Assembly: GCF_004348995.1 (NCBI RefSeq)
Contig: NZ_SMKQ01000005.1
Location: 1-64,000 of the forward strand
Direction: 5' to 3'
Source: Nonomuraea terrae
GTDB lineage: Bacteria; Actinomycetota; Actinomycetes; Streptosporangiales; Streptosporangiaceae
Length of the DNA: 64,000 bases
Part shown: positions 57,082-64,000 of the stretch, in pieces
Layout: every line of letters starts with the position of its first letter
Position numbering within the stretch: the first letter of the stretch is position 1
Notes under the pieces: model-generated
Database searches by the model: none
What the model was told of the DNA's origin: nothing
What the model saw: the letters and a program-made list of their open reading frames with translations, nothing else
Translations under genes and position numbers: made by a program

Positions 57082-57711
57082 ATGGTGGGGGTACCACTGG
57101 TTCGGCGTACCAGAAAGCGGTCCCGGCCGACGCGCATCGCGACGGTGCTCGAATACGCCGCCATGGGCTGGCCCGTCGTGCCGGGCGCCCATCCGCTGCG
57201 CCACGGGCCGCGCGCGTGTTCCTGCGACCGCGTCGGGTGTCCCGACCCGGGCGCCCACCCGCTCTCGCCCGCCTGGAGCATGCAGGCCACGACGGACGCC
57301 GCCCAGCTCACCCGCTGGTGGCAGGCCGAGCCCGAGACCAATGTGATCCTGCCCACGGGACGCGTGTTCGACGTCTTCGACGTACCGCTGTCCACCGGCC
57401 TGTCGGCCCTCACCCGGATCGACGAGGCCGGCGCCCATCCCGGCCCGGTCGCCACACACGGCGACCGGGTCTTGTTCTACGTGGCCACCCGGGGCAACCC
57501 GGAGGACGAGGACGAGTGGTGGACGTGCCACCTCGACACCGGCCCGGCCGCCATCGCCGACACCCCGGGGCTGCGCTGGCACTGCCGCGACAGCTACGTC
57601 CTCGCCCCGCCCTCCACCCTCGTGGGCGGCCAGGGCGTCTCCTGGCTGCGCGCGCCCGACGGCCGGCCGCTGCCCGACCCGGTGCGCATCCTGGAGTGGC
57701 TCGCCGACTGA
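57082..57711 (+). CDS. short Prim-Pol (bifunctional primase/polymerase N-terminal) domain protein
   Basis: A 209-residue protein with the layout of the actinobacterial short Prim-Pol group: [15 protein letters not shown] at the start, two cysteines and a His in [16 protein letters not shown] (possible metal site), [27 protein letters not shown] and [12 protein letters not shown]. The usual catalytic DxD appears as D-V-F-D, so polymerase activity is doubtful. GGGAG before ATG 57082. No helicase or primase partner is present. Confidence 0.78.
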   Translation: MVGVPLVRRTRKRSRPTRIATVLEYAAMGWPVVPGAHPLRHGPRACSCDRVGCPDPGAHPLSPAWSMQATTDAAQLTRWWQAEPETNVILPTGRVFDVFDVPLSTGLSALTRIDEAGAHPGPVATHGDRVLFYVATRGNPEDEDEWWTCHLDTGPAAIADTPGLRWHCRDSYVLAPPSTLVGGQGVSWLRAPDGRPLPDPVRILEWLAD

Positions 57712-57742
57712 CCCGCCGGGTCGCGCGGCTAACCTGGATCAG

Positions 57743-59032
57743 GTGAGCCGCACACACAACTCCGAGGAACTGTTCGCCCGCGCCCGCGCGATCGTGCCGG
57801 GCGGCGTCAACTCGCCCGTGCGCGCCTTCGGCGCGGTGGGCGGGACGCCCCGCTTCATGGCGGAGGGCCAGGGCCCCTACATCACCGACGTCGACGGCAA
57901 CCGCTACGTCGATCTGGTCTGCTCCTGGGGCCCGATGATCCTCGGTCACCGCCATCCCGCGGTCGTCGAGGCCGTCTCCGACGCGGTGGCCCACGGGTTC
58001 TCCTACGGCACCGCGACCCAGGGCGAGGTCGAGCTGGCCGAGGAGCTCGTCGCCAGGGTCGCCCCGATCGAGAAGGTGCGCCTGGTCAGCTCCGGCACCG
58101 AGGCCACGATGAGCGCGGTCCGCCTGGCCAGGGGCTTCACCGGCCGGTCCAAGGTGATCAAGTTCGCCGGCTGCTACCACGGCCACGTCGACGCGCTGCT
58201 GGCCTCGGCCGGCTCGGGGGTGGCGACGTTCGGGCTGCCCGACACGCCGGGCGTGACGGGGGCGTCGGCGGCCGACACGATCGTGCTGCCGTACAACTCC
58301 GTCGAGGCGGTCGAGGAGGCGTTCGCGGCGGCCGACGTCGCGTGTGTGATCACCGAGGCGTGCCCGGCCAACATGGGCGTCGTCCCGCCGCGCGACGGGT
58401 TCAACGCGCGGCTGCGCGAGCTCTGCACGGCCCACGGGGCGCTGCTCATCGTCGACGAGGTGCTGACCGGCTTCCGCGTCTCCCCGGCCGGCTGGTACGG
58501 CCTCGACCCGGTGGAGGCCGACCTGATGACGTTCGGCAAGGTCATGGGCGGCGGGCTGCCGGCGGCGGCGTTCGGCGGCCGGGCCGACGTCATGGCGCAC
58601 CTCGCGCCGGAGGGGCCCGTCTACCAGGCGGGCACGCTGTCGGGCAACCCGCTGGCCTGCGCGGCCGGCCTGGCCACGCTGCGCAACCTCGACGCCGACG
58701 CGTACGCGCGGATCGACGCCGCCGCGCTGGCGATCGGCCAGGCGGCGTCCGAGGCGCTCGCGGCGGAGGGCGTCCCGCACCGGCTGCAGCGGGCGGGGAG
58801 CCTGTTCTCGATCTTCTTCACCGACGCCGAGGTCACCGACTACGACCAGGCCCGCACCCAGAACACCGCCGCGTTCACCGCGTTCTTCCACGCGATGCTG
58901 GAGCAGGGCGTCTACCTGCCGCCGTCGGCGTACGAGGCGTGGTTCCTGTCGGCCGCGCACGACGACGAGGCGGTCGGCCGGGTGGCCGAGGCGCTGCCGT
59001 CCGCGGCGAAGGCGGCGGCCGCCGTTCTGTGA
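57743..59032 (+). CDS. hemL: glutamate-1-semialdehyde 2,1-aminomutase
   Basis: A 429-residue PLP enzyme that makes 5-aminolevulinate. [38 protein letters not shown] and DEVLTGFRV match, and the PLP lysine lies in [24 protein letters not shown] box ends 7 nt before the GTG start without a ribosome binding site, so it is probably transcribed separately from hemA-B as a leaderless mRNA. It converges with the EamA gene with a 3-bp gap. Confidence 0.96.
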   Translation: MSRTHNSEELFARARAIVPGGVNSPVRAFGAVGGTPRFMAEGQGPYITDVDGNRYVDLVCSWGPMILGHRHPAVVEAVSDAVAHGFSYGTATQGEVELAEELVARVAPIEKVRLVSSGTEATMSAVRLARGFTGRSKVIKFAGCYHGHVDALLASAGSGVATFGLPDTPGVTGASAADTIVLPYNSVEAVEEAFAAADVACVITEACPANMGVVPPRDGFNARLRELCTAHGALLIVDEVLTGFRVSPAGWYGLDPVEADLMTFGKVMGGGLPAAAFGGRADVMAHLAPEGPVYQAGTLSGNPLACAAGLATLRNLDADAYARIDAAALAIGQAASEALAAEGVPHRLQRAGSLFSIFFTDAEVTDYDQARTQNTAAFTAFFHAMLEQGVYLPPSAYEAWFLSAAHDDEAVGRVAEALPSAAKAAAAVL

Positions 59033-59035
59033 GGT

Positions 59036-59884
59036 TCAGCGCAGGCGGCGGGGCCGCGCGCCGGTGTAGAGCACGCCGGAGACGATGAGCGCCGCCGCCA
59101 CGATCTTGAGCCACGACAGCGGCTCGCCGGTCACGAGCGCCGCCGACGACATGCCGAACACCGGCACCAGCAGCGTGTACGGCGCCACGGTCGAGGCGTC
59201 GTAGCGGCGCAGCAGGAAGCCCCACACGCCGAAGCCGCCCAGCGTGGCGACGAAGGCGACGTACACGAGGGAGAGCCAGCCCTCCCACGAGGGGCTCAGC
59301 ACCGGCACGCCCTCCAGCGCCAGCGACAGCACCAGGAGCGGGGGCGCCGACAGGGCGCTCACCCACACCATGAAGCGCAGGGAGTCGGGCGGCGCGGCAC
59401 GCCGCTGGACGACGTTGCCGAGCCCCCAGGCCGCCGCCGCGGCCACGCACAGGACGAACGCGCCGACCGGCCCCGACACCCCGAAGTCGTACGCGACCAG
59501 GGCCAGTCCGCCGAAGGCGACGGCGAGCCCGGTGACGCGGCGGGCGGTGAGCCGCTCACCGAGCAGCGTCACCGCGAACACCACGGTGAACAACGCCTGC
59601 GCCTGCAGCACGAGCGAGGTCAGCCCGGCCGGCATGCCGGCCCGCATGCCGACCAGCAGCAGGGCGAACTGCCCCACGCCGAGCGTGGCCGCCACCCCGG
59701 CGACCCACCGCCACGGCACTCCCGGCCGGCCCACGAGGAGCAGGGCGGGGAACGCCGCCATCGCGAACCGAAGGCCCGCGTACAGCAGGGGCGGGAAGTG
59801 CCGCAGACCCGCCTGCATGACCACGAAGTTGAACCCCCACGCCGCTGCGAGGGCGACGGCGAGCGCGAGGTGACGGGGGCTCAC
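59036..59884 (-). CDS. EamA/DMT-family transporter
   Basis: A 282-residue membrane protein with ten hydrophobic helices in two EamA repeats (ALAAAWGFNFVVMQAGLRHFPPLLYAGLRF, and AAWGLGNVVQRRA). Members export amino acids or metabolites. GTG 59884 follows directly after the stop of a 36-residue protein. It is divergent from a LysR regulator, the typical control for this family. Confidence 0.9.
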   Translation of the reverse strand: MSPRHLALAVALAAAWGFNFVVMQAGLRHFPPLLYAGLRFAMAAFPALLLVGRPGVPWRWVAGVAATLGVGQFALLLVGMRAGMPAGLTSLVLQAQALFTVVFAVTLLGERLTARRVTGLAVAFGGLALVAYDFGVSGPVGAFVLCVAAAAAWGLGNVVQRRAAPPDSLRFMVWVSALSAPPLLVLSLALEGVPVLSPSWEGWLSLVYVAFVATLGGFGVWGFLLRRYDASTVAPYTLLVPVFGMSSAALVTGEPLSWLKIVAAALIVSGVLYTGARPRRLR

Positions 59885-59995
59885 TCAGCGAGTGGGCTTC
59901 TGGTAACGGATGCGCTGCTCGCGCGCCTGCTCGGCGAGGACCTTCAGGTACGAGACGGTGCCGTGCTGCTTCTTTTCCATCTTCCGGATTCGCAT
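59885..59995 (-). CDS. 36-aa basic protein upstream of the EamA gene
   Basis: A 36-residue frame, MRIRKMEKKQHGTVSYLKVL followed by AEQAREQRIRYQKPTR, helical and strongly basic. Its TGA is immediately followed by the EamA start, so the two are coupled. No ribosome binding site is obvious for ATG 59995; ATG 59980 (31 aa) is an alternative. Its role as a leader peptide or as a small functional protein is open. Confidence 0.58.
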   Translation of the reverse strand: MRIRKMEKKQHGTVSYLKVLAEQAREQRIRYQKPTR

Positions 59996-60045
59996 GCAAC
60001 TATTTTCATCCGCTACACATTCAACCACAAGCGAGACTTTCTACG

Positions 60046-60061
60046 CTAAACCGTTTAGGCT
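60046..60061 (+). promoter_or_regulatory. LysR autoregulatory site with -10 box
   Basis: CTAAAC-C-GTTTAG, a perfect 13-bp dyad at 60046-60058, overlaps TAGGCT (60056-60061), which ends 7 nt before the LysR start codon. A LysR dimer here would block its own leaderless promoter and could control the divergent EamA gene. Confidence 0.68.
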
Positions 60062-60068
60062 GGCTTAC

Positions 60069-60989
60069 ATGTTGGACTTGAACCGGCTCAAGGCGCTTCA
60101 CGCTGTCCACGTGTACGGGTCGGTCGGGGCGGCGGCCGACGCGCTCAGCGTCACGCCGTCGGCCGTCTCGCAGCAGATCGCCAAGCTGGAGCGCGAGACC
60201 GGCGCCCGGCTCATGGAGCGCAACGGCCGCGGCGTGCGCCTCACCGACGCCGCCGGGCTGCTCGCCGAGCACGCCGAGCGCATCCTGGCCCTGGTCGAGA
60301 CCGCCGAGGCCGACTTCGAGGCGCTGCGCGGCGAGGTCGTCGGCCGGCTCAACGTCGCGGCCTTCCCCACGGCCGCCCGCGGCCTCATGCCGGCGGCCAT
60401 CGTCGAGCTCAAGCAGCGCCACCCTGACCTGTGGGTGCAGCTCAACGAGCGCGAGCCCGACCGGGTGATGCGCGAGGTGTCCAGGGGCGAGCTCGACCTC
60501 GGCATCGTCCAGGACTGGCTCAACCGGCCGATCGCGATGCCCGAGGGCCTGTCCAAGGCCATCCTGCTCGACGACATCGCCGACGTGGCGGTGCCCGTGA
60601 GCCACCCGCTGGCCGGGGCGCGCGAGATCGAGCTGCGCGACCTGTGCGGCGAGCAGTGGATCAGCTCCGCGCCCGGCACGGTCTGCCACGACTGGCTCGT
60701 CTTCACGCTGCGCAGCGCCTCGGTGGAGCCGGTGATCGCCTGCATGGCCGACGAGTACCCGACCCAGCTCGCGCTGGTCGCCGCGGGCCTCGGCTGCGCG
60801 ATCGTGCCGAGGCTGGGCCGCGACTGCGTGCCCGACGGCGTGAGGCTCGTCCCGCTGCGCCCGCGCCAGTCGCGGCGCATCTACGCGGTGTGGCGCGCCG
60901 ACGCCGCGCGGCGGCCCGCGATCAGGGCCATGGTCGACGCGTTGACCGAGGCCAGCAGAACACAGGAGAACTCCTGGGCCGTCGCCTGA
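60069..60989 (+). CDS. LysR-family transcriptional regulator
   Basis: A 306-residue regulator: N-terminal helix-turn-helix LDLNRLKALHAVHVYGSVGAAADALSVTPSAVSQQIAKLERETG, then the two-lobed effector domain (GRLNVAAFPTAARGLMP, ELDLGIVQDW, LVAAGLGCAIVPRLG). ATG 60069 is supported by the TAGGCT box 7 nt upstream. It probably controls the divergent 36-aa/EamA unit. Confidence 0.92.
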   Translation: MLDLNRLKALHAVHVYGSVGAAADALSVTPSAVSQQIAKLERETGARLMERNGRGVRLTDAAGLLAEHAERILALVETAEADFEALRGEVVGRLNVAAFPTAARGLMPAAIVELKQRHPDLWVQLNEREPDRVMREVSRGELDLGIVQDWLNRPIAMPEGLSKAILLDDIADVAVPVSHPLAGAREIELRDLCGEQWISSAPGTVCHDWLVFTLRSASVEPVIACMADEYPTQLALVAAGLGCAIVPRLGRDCVPDGVRLVPLRPRQSRRIYAVWRADAARRPAIRAMVDALTEASRTQENSWAVA

Positions 60990-61038
60990 GCCGGGCCGCC
61001 GCCGCACGGGCCGGGCGAGCGGATAGGCTGTGCCCACC

Positions 61039-61680
61039 ATGGCTGAAACCACCGTCGTCCACCTGCTGCGCCACGGCGAGGTGCACAATCCAGGAGGCAT
61101 CCTCTACGGAAGGCTGCCCGGCTACCACCTGTCGGAGAACGGCAGGCTCATGGCCGAGACGGTCGCCAAGGCCGTCGGCGGCCGCGACATCGTCGCCCTC
61201 TACAGCTCGCCTCTCGAGCGCGCGCTGGAGACCGCCACCCCGCTGGCCGACAAGCTGGGGCTCGACATCCGGCAGGACGCCCGGCTGATCGAGGCCGGCA
61301 ACCTGCTGCAGGGCCGTCTGGCGACGGACGGCGGCATGGCGCTGCTGCGCGACTGGCGCAACTACCGCTATTTCTGGAATCCGCTCCGGCCCTCCTGGGG
61401 TGAGCCCTACCCGGTGATCGTCAGGCGGATGAAGTCGGTGATCGACGACGTGCGGGCCGAGGCGCGCGGGCACGAAGCGGTGCTCGTCAGCCACCAGCTG
61501 CCGATCTGGGCGATCAGGATCGCCGCCGAGGGCCGCAGGCTCTGGCACGACCCGCGGCGCCGGCAGTGCACCCTGGCCAGCCTCACCACGCTCACCTTCG
61601 ACGGCGACCGCCTGGTCAGCATCGGCTACAGCGAGCCCGCCGCGTCGCTGCAGAGGGGTCGCACCCTTCCCGGGGCCTGA
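61039..61680 (+). CDS. histidine phosphatase (phosphoglycerate mutase-like)
   Basis: A 213-residue RHG-family protein: catalytic VHLLRHGEVHN, ALYSSPLERALETA with the supporting Arg, the Glu in LIEAGN, and the second His in LVSHQLPIWAIR. Probably a phosphatase rather than a mutase, as for most such paralogues. TAGGCT lies 9 nt before ATG 61039; GTG 61030 is less likely. It stands just before the cytochrome c operon but has a separate control region. Confidence 0.85.
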   Translation: MAETTVVHLLRHGEVHNPGGILYGRLPGYHLSENGRLMAETVAKAVGGRDIVALYSSPLERALETATPLADKLGLDIRQDARLIEAGNLLQGRLATDGGMALLRDWRNYRYFWNPLRPSWGEPYPVIVRRMKSVIDDVRAEARGHEAVLVSHQLPIWAIRIAAEGRRLWHDPRRRQCTLASLTTLTFDGDRLVSIGYSEPAASLQRGRTLPGA

Positions 61681-61702
61681 TGTCCGGGGCGTACGGCGGC
61701 AC

Positions 61703-61731
61703 CGGTAGAGTTACAAGCTCTACCGCTTGTA
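61703..61731 (+). promoter_or_regulatory. two overlapping inverted repeats before the cytochrome c operon
   Basis: CGGTAGAG-N7-CTCTACCG (61703-61725) and TACAAGC-N6-GCTTGTA (61712-61731) share bases, so only one could fold as RNA at a time; as DNA they are staggered operator-like dyads. They lie 21-49 bp before the GTG start of the TlpA-like gene. Confidence 0.6.
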
Positions 61732-61751
61732 GTACAAGGAGATCTTCCTCC

Positions 61752-62324
61752 GTGCGCGCCAAGTCACTCTCCCTCATTCTTCTGGCCGCCTCCGCGCTGG
61801 TCGGGGGCTGTGCCGACGGCCAGAGCGGCCAGCCGCAGGCGGGCGACACCCGGTTCGTCGCGGGCGACGGGAAGATGCAGGTGTTCGAGGTGGCCGAGCG
61901 CAAGCCCGCGCCGCCCGTCGAAGGGCCGACCCTCGACGGCTCCACCGCCTCCCTCGCCGCGCACAAGGGCAAGGTCGTCGTGCTCAACTTCTGGGCCTCC
62001 TGGTGCGGCCCGTGCCGGGCCGAGGCGCCGGTGCTCAAGGAGGTCGCGGCCAAGACGAAGGACGCCGGGGTGCAGTTCCTCGGCGTCGACTTCAAGGACC
62101 GCCAGGCCGACGCCAAGGCGTTCGAGCGCAACGAGCAGACCGGCTACCCCCACATCTTCGACCAGCCCGGCAAGGTCGCGCTGGCGTTCCAGGGCACGGT
62201 GCCGCCCGCGGCCATCCCGTCCACGCTGGTCATCGACAAGCAGGGCCGCATCGCGGCCAGGGCGCTGGGCGCGGTCAAGTACACCGACCTGTACGACACG
62301 GTGACCAAGGTGCGCGATGAGTGA
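61752..62324 (+). CDS. TlpA/ResA-like thioredoxin lipoprotein
   Basis: A 190-residue exported thiol-disulfide protein: lipoprotein signal with lipobox LVGGC (Cys20), then a thioredoxin fold with NFWASWCGPCRAEAPVL and cis-proline in PPAAIPSTLVID. In System II cytochrome c maturation this role (CcsX/ResA) keeps apocytochrome haem-binding cysteines reduced. AAGGAG lies 10 nt before GTG. It overlaps ccdA by 8 bp. Confidence 0.92.
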   Translation: MRAKSLSLILLAASALVGGCADGQSGQPQAGDTRFVAGDGKMQVFEVAERKPAPPVEGPTLDGSTASLAAHKGKVVVLNFWASWCGPCRAEAPVLKEVAAKTKDAGVQFLGVDFKDRQADAKAFERNEQTGYPHIFDQPGKVALAFQGTVPPAAIPSTLVIDKQGRIAARALGAVKYTDLYDTVTKVRDE

Positions 62325-63039
62325 CGTCGTCGCCTCGGGCTCGCTGCTGCTCGCCGTGCCGATCGCGGTGCTGGCCGGGGTGGTGTCGTTCCTGTCGCCG
62401 TGCGTGCTGCCGCTGGTGCCGGGCTATCTGTCGTACGTCACCGGCATGAGCGCCGACCCCAAGCGGGGGCGGCTGGTGCTCGGGACGGCGCTGTTCGTGG
62501 CCGGGTTCGGGCTGGTGTTCGTGCTCAGCGGGGCGCTGTTCGGCGGCCTCGGCTCGGTCATGCTGGGCAACGCCGACGTCATCACGCGCGTCCTCGGCGT
62601 GCTCACCATCCTGCTCGGGCTGGCGTTCCTCGGCGTGCTGCCGGGGCTGATGCGCGACGTGCGCATCCATCGCGTCCCGGCCGCGGGCCTCGCGGGCGCG
62701 CCGCTGCTCGGCGTCGTGTTCGGTCTCGGCTGGACGCCCTGCATCGGCCCCACCCTGGCGGTCGTGCTGGCGCTCGGGCTCAACGAGGGCAGCGCCGCAC
62801 GGGGCGCCCTCCTGGCCGTCGCGTACGCCCTGGGGCTCGGGCTGCCGTTCGTGGCCGCGGCGCTGGCCTACAGCAGGGCTCTGCGCACCTTCCGCGCCAT
62901 CCGCAAGCACTCGCGCCTGATCACCCGCATCGGCGGCGGCATGATGGTGGCCGTCGGCGTGCTGCTGGTGAGCGGGCTCTGGGGAGAGATGATCGCGGCC
63001 ATGCAAGGACTGATCGGCGCCTTCGAGCCGGTGATCTGA
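62317..63039 (+). CDS. ccdA: CcdA thiol-disulfide interchange membrane protein
   Basis: A 240-residue protein with six hydrophobic helices. The redox cysteines lie in VSFLSPCVLPLVPGYLSYV and GLGWTPCIGPTLAVVLAL, the CcdA hallmarks. It carries reducing equivalents from cytosolic thioredoxin to the TlpA-like protein. Overlaps with both neighbours show a single translation-coupled operon. Confidence 0.95.
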   Translation: MSDVVASGSLLLAVPIAVLAGVVSFLSPCVLPLVPGYLSYVTGMSADPKRGRLVLGTALFVAGFGLVFVLSGALFGGLGSVMLGNADVITRVLGVLTILLGLAFLGVLPGLMRDVRIHRVPAAGLAGAPLLGVVFGLGWTPCIGPTLAVVLALGLNEGSAARGALLAVAYALGLGLPFVAAALAYSRALRTFRAIRKHSRLITRIGGGMMVAVGVLLVSGLWGEMIAAMQGLIGAFEPVI

Positions 63040-64000
63040 TGAGCGTCCAGGAGTTGGCGAAGAAGCAGGCACCCCAGCAGGCGGCGCTCGGCCCGGTGGG
63101 CTGGCTGCGCTGGACCTGGCGCACGCTCACCTCGATGAAGACGGCGCTGATCCTGCTGTTCCTGCTGGCGCTGGGCTCCGTGCCCGGCTCGCTGGTGCCG
63201 CAGCGCGGCGTCGACCCCGACAAGGTCGCCCGGCTCTACGAGCAGAACCCGACGCTGGCCGAGTGGTACGACCGCTTCCAGCTCTTCGAGGTGTTCACCT
63301 CCGTCTGGTTCGCGGCGGTCTACCTGCTGCTGTTCACCTCGCTGATCGGCTGCATCATCCCGCGCACCGCGGTCTACCTGCGCGAGGTGCGCCGCAAGCC
63401 GCCCGCCGCGCCCAAGCGCCTGTCACGCCTGCCCCACTCGGCCTCCTTCGAGGGCGAGCTGAGCGTCGAGGAGGCCGCCCGCCGGCTGCGGAAGATGCGC
63501 TTCCGCGTCGTGACCGGCGACGGCTGGATCTCGGCCGAGAAGGGCTATCTGCGCGAGACCGGCAACCTCGTCTTCCACGTCGCCCTGCTGGGCATCCTGC
63601 TCGCGATCGGCTCCGGCTCCCTCTTCGGCTACCGCGGCAACGTCCTGGTCGTCGAGGGGGACGGTTTCGCCAACACCGTGGCCGCCTACGACCGGTTCAT
63701 GCCGGGCAACCAGGTGTCGGCCGAGTCGCTGGAGCCGTTCTCGTTCACGCTCGACAAGTTCGACGTGGCCTACCAGGTGACCGGCGACAAGCGGGGGCAG
63801 GCGCTCGACTACACCGCCCACCTCAAGGTCAACGACTCGCCGCAGGCGCCCGCCCGCGACTACGCGCTCAAGGTCAACGAGCCGCTGGAGATCAACGGTA
63901 CGCAGACGTACCTCATCGGCAACGGCTACGCGCCCCTCTTCAGGGTCACCGACGGGGAGGGGCAGGTGGCCTTCGAGGGCGCCGTGCCCTGCCTGATCGA
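63039..64000 (+). CDS. resB: ResB cytochrome c biogenesis protein, cut by the window end
   Basis: The first 320 codons of a longer gene; no stop before the window end. A short cytosolic head, TM1 (about 34-54, LILLFLLALGSVPGSLVPQ), TM2 (about 88-108), TM3 (LVFHVALLGILLAIGSGSLFG) and the start of the large external domain match ResB, which with CcsA exports haem and attaches it to apocytochromes. ATG 63039 overlaps the ccdA stop (TGATG). A ccsA gene is expected downstream. Confidence 0.93.
   Translation, partial: MSVQELAKKQAPQQAALGPVGWLRWTWRTLTSMKTALILLFLLALGSVPGSLVPQRGVDPDKVARLYEQNPTLAEWYDRFQLFEVFTSVWFAAVYLLLFTSLIGCIIPRTAVYLREVRRKPPAAPKRLSRLPHSASFEGELSVEEAARRLRKMRFRVVTGDGWISAEKGYLRETGNLVFHVALLGILLAIGSGSLFGYRGNVLVVEGDGFANTVAAYDRFMPGNQVSAESLEPFSFTLDKFDVAYQVTGDKRGQALDYTAHLKVNDSPQAPARDYALKVNEPLEINGTQTYLIGNGYAPLFRVTDGEGQVAFEGAVPCLI

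Overview
The window is high-GC actinobacterial chromosome. The gene content (dnaK-grpE-dnaJ-hspR, a rex-hemA-hemC-hemD-hemB cluster beside a BldN-type sigma factor and a glutaredoxin, XRE/DUF397 pairs, a BldC-like DNA-binding protein, a tiny bS22-type ribosomal protein) suggests a filamentous actinomycete, most likely of the Streptosporangiales (Nonomuraea-like). That assignment is inferred from gene order and protein style, not from a search. I found no rRNA, tRNA, CRISPR array, prophage or intact insertion sequence. Most of the window is conserved chromosome; accessory-looking DNA is concentrated at about 13.6-17.1 kb and 19-28 kb.

Layout. 0-13.6 kb: SixA phosphatase, SerB, a QueA-like/SDR overlapping pair, a GAF histidine kinase and LuxR regulator, an orphan ABC ATPase, an SPFH protein, a TauE/SafE exporter, an NmrA-like reductase, a Rieske/DUF2231 membrane protein, an HD hydrolase and a molybdopterin oxidoreductase. 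13.6-17.1 kb: a low-density island with a two-gene unit that resembles conjugation accessory genes, an XRE(DUF5753)/DUF397 pair with two palindromic operators, and a decayed SDR remnant. 17.1-28 kb: furA-katA with its operator, two regulator/efflux modules, a CapA-type lipoprotein, an orphan TetR and a secreted protein. 28-35 kb: one heat-shock operon dnaK-grpE-dnaJ-hspR-clpB, with two HAIR operators on the dnaK promoter. 35-43 kb: proline dehydrogenase and ProC, a two-component system followed by an ABC exporter, AcuC and an uncharacterised partner. 43-48 kb: BldC-like protein, bS22, an epimerase/acyltransferase pair, and an ECF sigma factor coupled to an LCP protein. 47-57 kb: a HAD phosphatase, a DUF5667 membrane protein and BldN-type sigma on the minus strand, a 7-TM protein with a C-terminal monooxygenase-like domain, glutaredoxin, then rex-hemA-hemC-hemD-hemB. 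57-64 kb: a short Prim-Pol protein, hemL, an EamA transporter with a 36-residue protein and LysR regulator, a phosphoglycerate-mutase-like protein, and the System II cytochrome c maturation operon (TlpA, CcdA, ResB, the last cut by the window end).

How the parts fit. Haem supply (hemA, C, D, B, L) sits under a Rex redox sensor and a few kb from cytochrome c maturation genes, so this part of the chromosome couples NADH/NAD+ state to haem and respiratory assembly. Stress circuits are local and autoregulated: FurA-catalase, HspR-chaperones, Rex-hem. Many genes overlap by 4 bp (ATGA/GTGA), which indicates translational coupling. At least twelve genes have a TANNNT box 6-8 nt before the start codon and no ribosome binding site, so leaderless transcription appears common; this was used to choose several starts.
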